64,000 bases of DNA from Diplonema japonicum. Taxonomy: Eukaryota; Euglenozoa; Diplonemea; Diplonemida; Diplonemidae. The notes below the pieces were generated by a model. The model did not search any database. It was not told the origin of the DNA and saw nothing but the letters and a program-made list of their open reading frames with translations. Each line of letters begins with the position of its first letter. Within the stretch, counting starts at the first letter, position 1. The DNA lies in NCBI GenBank assembly GCA_964019335.1, contig OZ025746.1, positions 1 to 64,000 of the forward strand, read 5' to 3'. Positions 52,701-64,000 of this stretch are shown here, piece by piece. Both the position numbers and the translations under genes were made by a program.

Positions 52701-55700
52701 CGATAGTGCAGTCGGCTTGGTTGGCATACTGCGAGCACGGCTTGTGCTGGCCTGCCTGGGGGGGCCCTGCAGACTGAGCGATCATCTTACCCCACTTGGT
52801 AGCAGGGTCGCAGAGGCCGCTGAGCTTGGCCGCGAGTTCATCGATCAGAATGTTGTCCATGTGGTCATCAGCAGGGTTTGTCGCAAGAGGCTTGAGCGAT
52901 GCCTCTGCGTTGGTGTCCGCAGCGGTGTGGGCACTGTACCTCCTGATGACGGAGCCGAACACCTCAACATTAAGGTTCACAAGTGCAGCCTGGGCAGCAG
53001 TTACCGTTGCAATGTCAGTGAGCGTGCCGTCAGTCAAAATGATAAGCACTCTCTTCCTGTTGCCGACTGAATCAGCGAACACGGTAGCAGCACGCTCCAG
53101 GGAGGGTGTGATGACCTTGTTGCCGTTTCCAGTGCCAGAAAGCAGCATGTTCTTCTCGTGGTACTGCACACCTTCCTCCAGCTCAGTAGCGTCACCAGAG
53201 AGGCGGCCGCTTGCGCCTGTGCCTGAAGGAGAGTGGCTCTCAGAGCTCACTCCGAACTGCACGAAAGCAACTCTCATACCACCGCTGGTGGCGGTCGAAG
53301 CTGAACCAACAGTGTAACTCTCGCCAGTGAGCCACAGGGTCTTAATCCAGTCGCTCAGCATAGTAGTAATGGCGAAGAAGCCACTTGGGTGCCTCCCAAA
53401 GGTCCTGCCAGTCGATACAGTGCCCGGGATGGCAATGACAATGTCCATGACAGGGCACTGCGAGTACTTGCCCTCCACGCAGTTCTGCTGAGAGCCAATC
53501 TTGCTCTGGTCATTCCAGAAGCATTGCGGCTCCTCCTTGCAAGAGCACGGGTTGTCAAACTTGCTGCACTCCTTGTCAACGCAGATACCGTTCTCCCAAG
53601 TGCAGCTAGCATCGTTCTGGCAGAGATCCGTGCTCTCGTGTTTCCTGCAGGGCGTGACAACACACACCCCAGGTGCAACACTGACATCCCAGTCACACTT
53701 CTCGTCGTCATTGCAGCTCCTCTCGTCGGGGTACTCCGCACACGGCTTCACCACGCACGGGTCAACGTTACCGCCCACCCACTCGCAGAACGGGTCACCT
53801 TCGCAAGTAGTTTTGTCGGTTTCAGTGCACTTCTTCTCCTTGCAAGTACCGGAGACCAGTTCCTGGCTGCCCCACACCTGCGACGGGTCGTTCAGACAGA
53901 CGTCACCAAGACCGCCCCATTCGCAAGCAAAGCCGGTGACAGCACCAGCAACCTCGAAGTCGGCCCACTTACCCGAAGGCAGCTTCACAGCAGCGAAGCG
54001 CTCACCGGCACCGCTGGACGGCTCGCTGGGCTGCTCCCAGTTCACGTACGTCGCGGGGAGACCCTTGCCATTCGCATCAGCACCAGACAGAGCACCATTG
54101 GTGCTGACGGTGAAGCTGCACATTGTGGAAGCTGCCTGGAGCACACAGGGGTTGGATCCACTGATCGCCTCGGGCCCAGTAACCCACCTCCAGCTGCCTG
54201 CAGCACCAGTTGTCGTGGAGTCAGTAGCACCAATCCAGCTAGTGCCGGACAACTTAGCAGTAGCAACGTTGTTCTCATCAGGGGTAGTAATGGTCATGAG
54301 ATAACCCTTGAGCCCGAAGAGGTCGTGTGTGGGGTTCTGACAGAACTGCTGGGCCTCGAGCCAAGTGCACCCGCCACCAGCGCCGCCGCACTCAGCAACA
54401 GTGTAGTACGCGTAGTAGTGGCCAGTGAGACCTGAGAACAGGGCGTGGCCAAGACTCCACGTGAGGACCTTAGTGGTACCGGCAACAGATGATGTCTGGA
54501 ACTCAATGCTAGCAATTACGGCAGCGTACTCCTCAGCAGTCGCAGCACCCTTAAGCGCAAGCTGTCCCTTCGACCAAGTAGCAGTGATCTTAGGGCCGCA
54601 TGCCCTGCAGTACAAGATGTCCTGGCCGTCAACGTAGCCCTGGCCGATGTCGACGACCGCACCGATCTTGCCGTTGTCACCAAGGGTCATGCTGCAGCTG
54701 CACGGAGCCTTCCAGCTGGTGATGCTTCCGGCGCACGTGAATGTTCCGAACGGCTTCAAGAGGGACATCGCTTCGTACGTAATGGCGCCATTGCCACCAC
54801 GGTTTCCGGCATACGTCTCCCATTCGCACGAGTCGTCAGCAGCACAATCAGCAGGCGTCCCGAGCTCACACGGGGTCTTAGTGCAACCGGGCGTGGGGAG
54901 GTCCTTCCATTCACAACCCTGCTCGTCCATGAGGCAGGCATCCTCAGAGTCGTGCTTGCAAGGATCGGTGGTGCAAGATGCTGGCTTGGCAACAGCGTAC
55001 TTCGCTGAAGGGGCCGCGCACAAGCACTTCCAGTCACCAGTAGAGTTAGCCGACCTGTCAGGATCAAAGCACTCCTGTGTGCACTTCGGGACAGTGTTAG
55101 TGCCCTGCGGGCAGCAGGTGTTTTCCTTGCACTCATCACGGTCGCACCTGGCTGCCTGACCAGTCGCCAAACCAATAGCGGGCTTCTTGCAGACGCAGTC
55201 CCAGTCGTTCGTTGAGGTAGCAAGAGTGTTCCTGTCGACACAAATCTGGTCAACGTCAGAGCACGTGTTGCCGGCGCATGTCTTGCAGGTTGCAATACAC
55301 TCATCCAAGTTGCAAATAGCAGGGGCGGCCTGCTGCGAACCAGTCGCAGGTGGGGTGCACACGCACTCCCAGTCACCGTAGGTGGCGAGGTCGGGGTCGT
55401 TGCACGTCTGGCCCTGAGCCTTGCATGTGCTCTCGTGGTCCTTACATTCGTTGTATTCGCACACGGTGGCTTGCTGCTGACCCACGCTAACGGAAGGAGG
55501 AGGGCACTCGCAGACCCAGTCATTACCGCCGGGGCACGACTTGTCGTTGTCAACGCAGTTCTGGTTAGCCACGGAGCAGGTGCTCCTGTTGAAGCACTCA
55601 TCGCAAACGCAGTCAGCTGCCTTCGCCGTAGCAAAACCAACACCAGGATCGTCACAAGTGCAAGTCCAGTCCATAGTCGAATCAGCATACGGGTTCGGGT

Positions 55701-58700
55701 CCTCGCATGTCTGCCCAGTGGGGCAAGTCCCGTTGGCGCAAGTAGGGCAACCCATCACCAAGCACTCATCAAGCAGACACAAAGCAGGTCTGTTCTTTGC
55801 TGTCCCTGTTGCGGGGGGCTTGCACTTGCACTCCCAGTCACCGGTCACAGTCAGGTCAGGGTCATCGCAGATCTGGCCCTTAGCGGTACAAGTGCTGCCG
55901 TGGTCGTCACACTCGTTGAACTCACAACCAACAACAGGGCCGGCGGTCTGGATACCAACCGACGGGGGGGGGCACTCACAGATCCAGTCGTTCATACCTG
56001 GACAGCTCTGGTCTACGTCAATGCAAGTCTGGTTGGCACCAGTGCAGGTGTCGTTGTTAACAGCATTGTCGCACTCGTTGCAAACGCAAGTGGCAGCGTG
56101 AGCGGTAGCGGCACCGACACCAGGGGCGTCACAGGTGCAGGTCCAGTCAAGAACAGAGGACGCGCTAGTGTTGGGGTCGAGGCAAGTCTGGCCAGTGAGG
56201 CAAGTATCATTAGCGCAAGTCGCACAGTTCATCACCACACATTCGTCAAGAAGACACTCGGCGGGGGCTGTCGCCTGGTTGCCAGATGCAGGGGGAACGC
56301 ACTCGCACTCCCAGTTGTCCGGAGTCGTGTGGTCGGGGTCAACGCAGATTTGGCCCTTGGCCTTGCAGGTACCTTCGTGATCATTGCACTCGTCCCACTT
56401 GCAAATGGCAGCCGCAGTGACATTTGTCGTGGTTGAAGGAGGTTCGCACTCGCAGATCCAGTCATCCGTCTCAGGGCAAGATTTGTCAGGGTCAATGCAA
56501 GTCTGTCCTGCGGTAGTACAGGTGGCGTTGTTAGCCGCGTCTGCGCACTCGTTGCAAACGCAGACGGCCGCTGCGGCAGTGGCAGAACCAACACCCGGAG
56601 CATCGCAAGTGCATGTCCAGTCAGACTTCGAGTTGGGGTCGATGTTGGGGTCACTGCAAGTCTGGCCCGTCGGGCAGGTGCCCTTAGAACACGTGGGACA
56701 AGTCAAAACACACTCGTCAAGCGAGCAGTTGGCAACGTGGCCCTTAACAGGCGGCGAGTCAGTCTGCACCTCCGGGGGAGTGCACTCACAGAACCAGTCA
56801 TTGAGCGACAGAGCACTGGTGTTGTCGTCGCGACACAGCTGGCCCTGAGAAGTACAGGTGTGACCACTGCCGTGACCGGTGTCAGCACATGTAGAGCAGA
56901 TCGTAGTGCACTCATCGAGCACGCAATCCGCAACATCATTAGTAACGTTAGCGCCCACAGCAGGGGGGATACACACACACTCCCAGTCACCGTTGTCCTG
57001 CATAGGTGTTGGGTCGTAGCATCCCTGCCCAGCGTCAGAGCATTTCTTCTCACGATCGGGGTAGGTCTTGCACTCACCCTCGTATTCACAGATAGCAGGC
57101 ATCGTAACATTCTTCTTCCCAGGGGAAGTAGAAGGAGGCACGCACTCACATGTCCAGTCATTCAAGCTGCCGAGGGACGTGTTGGGGTCATTGCAGACCT
57201 GACCTGCCTTGTGGCACTCGTCTTCGTGCTCGTGGCACTCATCGACAATGCAGGTGGCCACACCAGCGACAGCAAAGTCATACGCAGGAGGTTTGCACGT
57301 GCAAATCCAATCGCTGGTGTTCGTCGCAGAAATGTCAGGGTCGTGGCAAGTCTGGTCATTGTTCTCGCACTCGTTGTTGTTGCAGTGTGCGCAGCTGACA
57401 ACGCACTCGTCGATTGTGCACGTAGCAGCAGCAGCAGTAGCCACACCAGTCTGGGGTGTAGGGCAAGTGCAGGTCCAGTCGTTGAGGCTGGTTGACGACG
57501 TGTCAGGGTCGTTGCACAGTTGGTTCACGGCCGAGCAGGTGTCGTTGGCGCAGGTGGGGCAGTTCATCACAGTGCACTCGTCAAGCTCACAGTTTGCGGC
57601 TTTCTGGTCAGCTTGCCCAGAAGCAGGCGGCTTGCACTTGCACTTCCAGTCGTTCTGCACCAACTGGTCAACATCGTCACACTCCTGGTCCTGAAGGGTA
57701 CATGTGGACCCATGCTTGTCACATTCATTCACCCTGCAGTCAGCAAGGGCACCAACCATCGTTGCGTTCGAGGGAGGTGGGCACACACATTCCCAGTCGT
57801 TGATGCTGCTGGCTAGCTTGTTGGTGTCAAGGCAAGTCTGGTTACCAGCACTGCAGGTGTCATTGGCACACGAGGAGCAGTCCTGAACAACGCACTCGTC
57901 AAGCATGCAAGTGGCACTGCTTGCGGTCGCAACACCACTCGAGGGGGGAGGGCAAGTGCAAGTCCAGTCGTTCAGAGAGGTGGATGAGTTGTTAGGCTCA
58001 TCACAAACCTGGTTCACAGCCGTGCATGTGTCGTTGGCACACGTGGGGCACGAGTCAATGCACTCGTTGACGAAACAATCAGCAGTGTGTGCAGTGGCAG
58101 ACCCTGTGAACGGAGCAACGCACACGCACTCCCAGTCGCCCTGGACAAGACCGTTGGGGTCAGTGCAGTTCTGACCAATGTCAGTGCAGGTTTTACCGTG
58201 GGGCACACACTCGTCGAAGTTGCAGTCAGCAAGGGCACCAATCTTCGTGTTGTTGGAAGGAGGTGGGCACACACATTCCCAGTCGTTGATGCTGCTGGCT
58301 AGCTTGTTGGTGTCAAAGCAAGTCTGGCTACCAGCACTGCAGGTGTCATTGGCACACGAGGAGCAGTTCTGAACATTGCACTCGTCAAGCATGCAAGTGG
58401 CAGCGTTTGCGGTCGCAACACCACTCGAGGGGGGAGGGCAAGTGCAAGTCCAGTCGTTCAACGACGTGGACGAGGGGTTCGGGTCATCACAAACCTGGTT
58501 CACAGCCGTGCATGTGTCGTTGGCACAAGTGGCACAGTTCTGAACCTCGCACTCATTGAGCTTGCATCCAGCGGGCTGTGCAGTAGCGTTGCCTGTCGAG
58601 GGGAGCTTGCAAATGCACATCCAGTCTCCCGTTTTAAGCTCATCAGGGTCATTGCAGGTCTGGCCTCTGTTAGTGCATGTAGCACCGTGGTCGTCACATT

Positions 58701-61700
58701 CGTTGACGCGGCAATCAGCAAGGGCGCCCTGCAGGACAGCTGTGGACGGGGGAGGGCAGATGCACTCCCAATCACCGGTGCTCGTTGCGTCGGTGTCGGG
58801 GTCATGACAAGACTGTTTACCAGCAGTGCAGGTATCGTTAGCGCAAGTAGCGCAGTTCTTTACTGTGCACTCATCAAGCTTGCACTGTGCAACGTTGGTC
58901 TTTGCCACACCACTCGAGGGGGGCGGGCACGTGCAGGTCCAGTCGAGGGTCGACGAGGAGGATGTGTCAGGGTCGTTGCAAGTCTGTCCTGCGGCAGTAC
59001 ACGTGGTGTTCGCGCACGTCGCACAGTTCATCACAACACACTCATCCAGCTCACAAGAAGCCACCTGCTTTGTTGCTACACCAGATGCTGGAGGCGGGCA
59101 AGTGCAGGTCCAGTCATCAAGCGAGCAAGGGTCCTTGTTTGGGTCATTGCAAGTCTGGCCCACAGTCGCGCACACCTTACCTGCGTCGTTGCACTCATCG
59201 ATCTCGCAGACCAAGTTGGTTGCGTCCCAAGAGCAGACGGCATCAGCCTTGCACTTGTCCTCGTTGTACTGTTTGTCGGTCGTGTTGTACTTGCATGTGC
59301 ACACGGGAACGGGCTCCTTGAAACACTCCTTAGCCGTGGAGTTCCATGCGCAGTTGTAAGTGTGAGGGACCTGTGTGCAGTTCGTCTCATCGCAGTGAAT
59401 CAGACACGGGTGGTTGATGCATGCAACACCAGAGTCAGACCATGTACAACCAGGGTCAATCTCGCAGTTAGACTTGACCTTGTAGTCGGGACACGGAAGG
59501 TGGTGCCCAGAGGTGGGCGTAGGAACATTGTGGACGATGAGGTGTCCCCAGGGGCCGTTAGGGTTGCAGATGTCGGAGATCACGCTGTGGACCTCATCCA
59601 TCTGGAGGTTCTCAAAGTGCTCGTCGTGGGGGTTGGACGTGATAGGCGACAGGGTGGCCTCAGCATCAACGTCGGTCTTGGAGTGCTGAGCGGACCTCCT
59701 AATTACAATACCGAACACCTGTACGTCTTCACTGTCAAGCACAGCCCTGGCAGGGCCAAGGGAGTTGGGGTCGTAGATTTGACCGTCGGTGAAGATGATC
59801 AACACACGTTGTCTGCCGTCAACGGGTGACAGATGGAAGGTGTCACCAGCAAGTGTGAGGGCCTCCTCGATATAGGTGCCGCCCGAGTAGAAGTTGTTGT
59901 GGTGCCAATCAAGATCAGCGTTCAGCTCGCTCTTGACACCGGACAGCCTACCACCAGTACCAACGTTCGAGGGGGTCATCTTCGCAGCACTCCACCACCA
60001 GACAGACGAGAACTGAATGAATGCCAACCTGACACCATTGTTGTCCTTCTGACTGCCCAAACCCAAAGATCCGGGTTCATTGTTCAAGGGGAGGGAGTCA
60101 ACCCATGTCCTCAGGACCTCGAGCAGCGCGTAGTACCCGTGAGGATGGCGACCGAAAGACCAGGACATGGATCCGGACCCGTCGATGATAACAGCCACGT
60201 CAAGCGTGGGGCATTCACCGTACTCGGCTTCAGTGCACATACCACCAGAGGGAGTGGGCTTCCAGTAGCACTTTTCGTGCTGGTCACAGGGGCAACGTTC
60301 GTCGAACTTAGAGCAGTCTAACGGCAAGCACTTCAAGGTGCCAGTGGCGTTGGTAGTCCACATGCACTCATCCTGAGCATTGCACTTGGTCTCATCCTTG
60401 ATCTTCGGGCATTCTTCCTCGATACAGACCGAGGGCGTGACGGAAATGCCCCAAGTGCATTCGTCAACGTGGTCGCAGCAGCTCTCCTCCTCGTACTTAG
60501 CGCACGGCTGTTCAGTGCAAGCATTGTTCTTCCACAAGCATGCGGCATCAGCCTTGCACTCGGCCTTGGCAGTGTACAGACACTTCTTCTCTTCGCACTT
60601 CATGGTAACGTTAACAAGAGGACACACAGGTGCCATCCAGATGCATTTGTCATCATTGTCGCAGTCCAGCTGTGCGTCGTAGAAGCACGGGATCGGGATG
60701 CAGGTGTCCTTCCCGTTGACATTCTTCCACTCGCACTTGCGCTCAGGGTCCAACAGACAGTTGGTCTCGGAGTCGTAGTTGCACGGCTTCTCTGAGCAAG
60801 GAGGAGACTTGGTGGCGTCCCAGACGCACTCCTTCGGGTCGGCAAGACAGTCGGCCTCGACGGTGTGGGCACAAGTGGTGTCCTTCCAACAGTCGCCGGT
60901 TGTACTGTCCCACTTGCAGAGGTTCTGGGTGTCGGCGGTGCAGTTCACTTCCTTGCAGTGGTGAGAACAGACCGAGTCCACACAGAGGAGCGTGGTAGAG
61001 TCGAAGATGCATCCAGGGTCCGCAGAACATTCCTGAGCTTTAGCCTTGTACAACACACACGGCTGGTGGACACCAGCCTGAGTCTGCGTGACAATAAGGT
61101 GGCCCCAAGGACCGTTGGGATCACACAGCTGGTCAAGAACATCAACCTTCACTTCATCCATACGCACGTTCATGTAGTGCTCGTCGTGCACATCAGAGGT
61201 GATGGGCTTCAGGGTGGCCTCAGCATCGATATCCTGCTGCGTGTGGGCAGACTGCCTCCTGACAACGATACCGAAAGTCTGCACGTCTTCAGCGTCAAGC
61301 ACAGCCCTGGCACTCGCAAGAGCATTGGGGTCCTGGATCTGACCATCAGTGACAATGATGAGGATTCTCTTCCTTGCGCTGGCCTGATGCGCAGAGTCGA
61401 ACATGTCACCTGCAAGCTCCAGACCCTTCTTAATCATGGTACCAGAGCCGTAGAATTTGTCCTCGTGCCAGTCAATGTCTTGGTCAATCTCGTTGTACAC
61501 ACCAGACAGCCTACCGTTGCTGCCAGTTCCGCTGGACCACTTGGCGTCAGACTGACCGTCGTTGCACCACCACAGGAAGCACCATGGGTTGGAACCAGAG
61601 AACTGCACGAAACCAATACGCAGACCGTCAACATTGTTAGCACCACGGTCGACACCTGCAGGCTCACCGGTCAGGGGGATGGTCTTCACCCAGTCCCTGA

Positions 61701-64000
61701 AGATCTCCATCAGAGCGTAGAAACCGTGCGGGTGACGGTCGAAGGACCAGGACATACTGCCAGAAGCATCAAGAACAAACACAACATCCATAACAGGGCA
61801 CTTACCGAACTTGGCGTCAGTGCAGTGCGGCGTGTTGTGCGTGTGGTCCCAGAAGCACTCGGGGTCGGCACGGCAGAGGCACTCCTCAAGCTCCTTGCAG
61901 ATCTTCTCTGTGCACTCCTTAGTCGTCGCGTCGAACATACACTTGCTGTCGGAGTTACAATTGTCCGCGTCAGTGGGGTCAGGGTATGTCTTTGGGCAGT
62001 ACTTTTCCATGCAGGCACCTGGTGCGGCACTTACGTCCCAGTGGCAGTGCGGCATGTGGTCGCAGCACTTCTCGTCGGGGTAGTTCACGCACGCCTTCTC
62101 TTCGCAAGCACCAGCAGAGCTCCACCTGCAAAGACGGTCGGCCTGACAACCAGCAAGAGTTGAGTGCAGAGCAGAAGCGCAAGGGGTCTTTCTGCACTTG
62201 TGGTCCACTGGATCGGGACAGTCGTCGTCCCATTCGCACCCAGGCTCGGAAGTGCAGTTGGTCGTGTCATTGTGCATGCAAGGAGTCTCAACACACGCAG
62301 AAGGCGCAGGCACGTCTTGCCATGTGCACGAAGGGCCCAGCTTCACACAGTCATCCTCAGACTTGGCCAAGCACGGCTTGGTAGTGCACGAGGGTGTCTT
62401 CAGGGGGTCCCAGCCGCAGTCGGAGTCGGCATCGCACTTTACCTGAGTGTCATGATTCTCACACATCATCTTCTCGCAAGTGTGAGTCGCGCTGTCCCAC
62501 ACACAATCGTTTGTGGCATCAGCAGTGCAGTTCGGCTCAGTGCAGTGAGCGAAGCACGGGTGGTCAGCGCACGCCAGGGTGATGGTGCTCCACTTGCAAG
62601 TCGGGCTCGCAGTGCAGAGAGCGCTAGTACCCAATTCGGTGCACTGCTTGACCTTAGATGTCCCAGTAGTCCCCTTGGTGACCTCAGCACCGAAGACACC
62701 CGAGGGATCGCAGAATTTGTCAAAGAGAGTGTTCAGCTTCTCAACTGACGCCGAAGCGGCCAGCTTGTTCGCGGGGGAGGTTACTACGTTGTCCTGCATC
62801 GACTGCCTGTTCACTTCCTGCGCAGCCGTGGGGGAGATGTAAGGGGTCGTCATAGTCACAGAGAAGATCTTGATGCCCTTGTTTACAAGAGTAGTCCTGG
62901 CAGCAGCCAGAGCAGCGGCATCAGCAGGGCTACCATCTGTGATGAAAATCAGCACCTTCTCCCTGTTGGACGGGGATTCAGTGAACACCTGATTGGCCCA
63001 GCTCAAGGCGTTAGCACCACCAAGAGAGCTGCAATTCGCCTTCAGGTTGGCCTGCTGCCAAGCGAGTTCCTTCTCAATCTCGGACTGCACACCAGACAGC
63101 TTACCGCAAGTAGTGGTCGCAGACGAGGGCAGGGTGAGCGGCACCGTTCCGCACGAGCACCCAGCACACTGGGCAACGTTTACATCCTTTGTGAACTGGG
63201 AGATAGCAAACCTCATGGAGCCGGTCTTGTCCGTGGATGAGGCACCCACAGATGCCGCCTCACCGGTCAGAGGAGCAGCCTTAACCCAGTCCCTGATGGT
63301 ATTCAGCCATGCATCGTAGCCGTCAGCGTTGCGTGACGAGCAAGTGCTTCCAAGAGCAAAAGCGATATCCAGGTCAGGGCAACTGCCCCACTTGCTGGCC
63401 TTGCACTTGACAGGAGTCACAGCAGTGTCGAACTCGCACCTCGAGTCCTCCTTGCAGGGGCATGCAGTGTCAGCATCGTCGTTGTAGTCATCGCACACCT
63501 TGTCGACGCACGAGTTACTGCCAGTGTCGAACTCGCACTTCTTGTTGGGGTCGGTGTTGCAGGCAGCCTTGTTGGTGCCGTAGTTCTTGGAGCAGAAGCG
63601 CTCAACGCACTTGCCGCAAGCTTTCTGCTCATACTCACAGTTCGGGTCGGACTCACAAAGGAAGGGACTAGCGTGGGTGCTGTAGCAAGTGCTCATTGAG
63701 CACGTTGACGAGGCAGAGTCCCAGTTGCACGCGGAGTCAAGAGTGCACTCACCTTCCACGGTAGTAGTGCACCTAGTTTGGTAGCAAGTGCTGCTCGCCG
63801 CGTTCCACATACAAATACCAGAGGGGCACTGCAACTGAGTACCAGCAGGCTTGCAGGGGTCATGGGTGCACTTACCCGTCATGCAGTTCCAAGAGCACTC
63901 GCGACTCACGTGGGCATCGCACTTGGGCTGGTCAATGATCGAACCGCAGTCAGGTTTCTTAGGGGTGCACTTGTCGGTGGTGTCGTCCCACAGGCAGTTG
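30792..64000 (-). CDS. Giant modular surface protein, at least 11,031 aa, 5' end beyond the window
   Basis: Exons (transcription order) are 64000-33481, 33436-33261, 33227-32662 and 32626-30792, ending in TAG. All three junctions keep phase (0, 2, 1). The frame is open to the right edge; the GTG at 63909 is internal. Order of parts: Cys-rich repeats; three VWA modules; about 26 Asp-Trp EGF-like repeats; C-type-lectin module 1; VWA 4-5; lectin module 2; VWA 6-16; more Cys-rich repeats; two EGF-like units with NDGWGGANC and NSGWGGSFC; a membrane-proximal beta-type domain; a transmembrane helix (ALIIVLWVLFGLLIGYLLFM); and a basic then acidic about 45-residue tail. The topology is type I. Hundreds of regularly spaced cysteines (C-x2-D-x2-C-x-W pattern) and NCT glycosylation sequons (NCTADT) indicate a disulphide-bonded extracellular rod. 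Adhesion or a cell-coat role is inferred. Confidence 0.9.
32627..32661 (-). other. 35-nt intron (third in the giant gene)
   Basis: GTATATAC at the 5' end, CATACAG at the 3' end, TATTAATAC as a branch-like site. Splicing joins KKGCALI to ADATKCG in phase 1 and restores the cysteine repeat pattern, which strongly supports it. Confidence 0.9.
33228..33260 (-). other. 33-nt intron (second in the giant gene)
   Basis: GTATGATA to CACCACAG. Joining gives NENTPIG-YYIVTHGQ in phase 2, continuing the segment that follows the VWA domain in every module. Confidence 0.92.
33437..33480 (-). other. 44-nt intron (first in the giant gene)
   Basis: GTATGTAC to CTACACAG. Joining gives LNVQ-IFGVALRR, the same VQVFGIVLRR motif found uninterrupted in the paralogous VWA modules, so the splice is firmly supported by internal homology. 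Confidence 0.95.
43920..48420 (-). repeat. Recent intragenic duplication: modules 7 and 9
   Basis: About 1.2 kb around 43960-45120 and 47045-48205 is nearly identical, offset by exactly 3,084 bp (1,028 codons), i.e. two modules. Even third positions match over long stretches (for example the CATCCTTCACAGTGTACTGC segment at 43998 and 47082), while neighbouring modules are much more diverged. Both copies share the unusual DGGVSM metal site and NRHPVGFYAL. Confidence 0.88.
49830..50690 (-). other. C-type-lectin-like module 2 with preceding beta domain
   Basis: Within the giant protein. The beta domain (about 50690-50320) has the strand pattern VVAISQGYNMKTDSLAC and LTWNLGD, similar to cadherin-like repeats. 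The lectin-like fold (about 50260-49838) shows GGCTWEEAKAAC, GYLMTITSAEE, SWIGATD, WKWVTGPEG, YNNWNAPAEPS and GFACEFG. This order of conserved Trp, Cys, WIG and NW elements is characteristic of C-type-lectin domains. The calcium-sugar residues are partly kept (EPS near WNAPAEP), so sugar binding is possible but unproved. Confidence 0.8.
53905..54800 (-). other. C-type-lectin-like module 1 with preceding beta domain
   Basis: This module has the same domain pair as at 49830-50690. It shows VVDIGQGYVDGQDILYC and LTWSLG in the beta part, then GGCTWLEAQQFC, GYLMTITTPDENN, SWIGATDS, WRWVTGPE, VNWEQPSEPS and GFACEWGG. The two copies are clearly diverged, so the duplication is old. They sit 2 VWA modules apart. 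Confidence 0.8.
54990..59215 (-). other. About 26 EGF-like Asp-Trp repeats
   Basis: Units of 45-60 residues centre on the pattern C-x-D-P-(x)n-D-W-x-C-x-C-x-P-P, followed by A-x-C-x-x-[DN]-E-C. Two unit types recur: one with CANDTC between the DEC and the next Gln-x-C, one with a His-Gly/Glu and Thr-Cys spacer. The layout resembles EGF-like repeats (six Cys per unit, an Asp/Asn-Glu pair as in calcium-binding EGF). The block separates VWA 3 from lectin module 1 and would form a stiff stalk if calcium is bound. Confidence 0.8.

Larger units (their letters stand above)
33247..63760 (-). other. Array of 16 VWA-like modules in the giant protein
   Basis: Each module has a CP-x-x-D-[IV]-V strand, a metal-ion (MIDAS) loop, RHPxGFYAL, LPLxGE, a VQF strand, GTGGRLSG, a TDG/ITDG strand, VFGIVxRR and LCDPxGxWG, then Cys-rich repeats. 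The MIDAS strand lies near 63363, 61782, 60192, 53440, 51860, 49362, 47830, 46272, 44745, 43180, 41640, 40080, 38553, 37015, 35490 and 33950. Spacing in the last eleven is about 1.54 kb. D-x-S-x-[ST] is intact in nine modules (2, 3, 6, 8, 10, 11, 14, 15, 16, counting from the N-terminus) and changed in seven (for example DGGVS in 7 and 9, SGSNS in 12, PGTVS in 4). VWA domains bind protein ligands, often through Mg2+. Confidence 0.9.

Noticed and set aside
54990-59215. CRISPR-like regular repeat
   Set aside because: Repeats are coding, diverged and part of a continuous frame with no constant repeat and unique spacers.
63907-63909. GTG as start of the giant protein
   Set aside because: The same frame stays open to 64000 and continues the Cys-rich pattern (NCLWDDTTDKC), so the gene begins outside the window.

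Overview
The window looks like the nuclear genome of a microbial eukaryote (protist). It has GC-rich coding blocks separated by A/T homopolymer-rich spacers, very short spliceosomal introns (33-44 nt), secretory and membrane proteins with eukaryotic domains (C-type lectin-like, von Willebrand A, EGF-like), a protein kinase, and a type II glycosyltransferase. The lineage cannot be fixed from sequence alone. Every gene I accept lies on the minus strand, so the coding is unidirectional.

Layout: 1-1246 is an array of about 156 copies of the octamer GGGTTTGC. It looks telomere-like, but its G-rich strand points into the window. 1248-5600 is a repeat-rich zone with a 0.55-kb block duplicated nearly identically (1248-1800 and 5037-5578), a 26-bp tandem repeat, a 141-bp minisatellite, one recognisable AlkB-like 2-oxoglutarate/Fe(II) dioxygenase domain (3894-4586) and a broken copy of its C-terminal tail (about 3295-3392) inside a strange 663-aa ORF. 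5736-7266 holds a C2HC zinc-finger gene with a complex exon structure. 8066-13096 encodes a 1,676-aa secreted protein. 13.1-16.5 kb is homopolymer-rich spacer. 16562-17326 is a small Ser/Thr-kinase-like gene. 17.9-18.6 kb looks like a mobile-element relic.

18684-27449 is a compact run of six minus-strand genes: four unassigned proteins, a kelch-like protein, and a type II membrane glycosyltransferase of the peptidyl serine/hydroxyproline glycosyltransferase kind. It is interrupted by a 362-bp element with TTAA flanks and 14-bp terminal inverted repeats (piggyBac-like, non-autonomous). 27.45-30.8 kb is low-complexity spacer.

30792-64000 (more than half the window) is one enormous gene that runs off the right edge. 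After splicing three mini-introns, at least 11,031 residues are encoded. It is a modular cell-surface protein: 16 VWA-like domains with blocks of Cys-rich repeats (a fairly regular 1.54-kb period), two C-type-lectin-like modules, about 26 EGF-like Asp-Trp repeats, a C-terminal EGF-like pair, one transmembrane helix and a short acidic cytoplasmic tail. This giant adhesin-like protein is the most remarkable object here. The secreted 1,676-aa protein and the Golgi-type glycosyltransferase are plausible parts of the same extracellular-surface theme, but that link is only inference.
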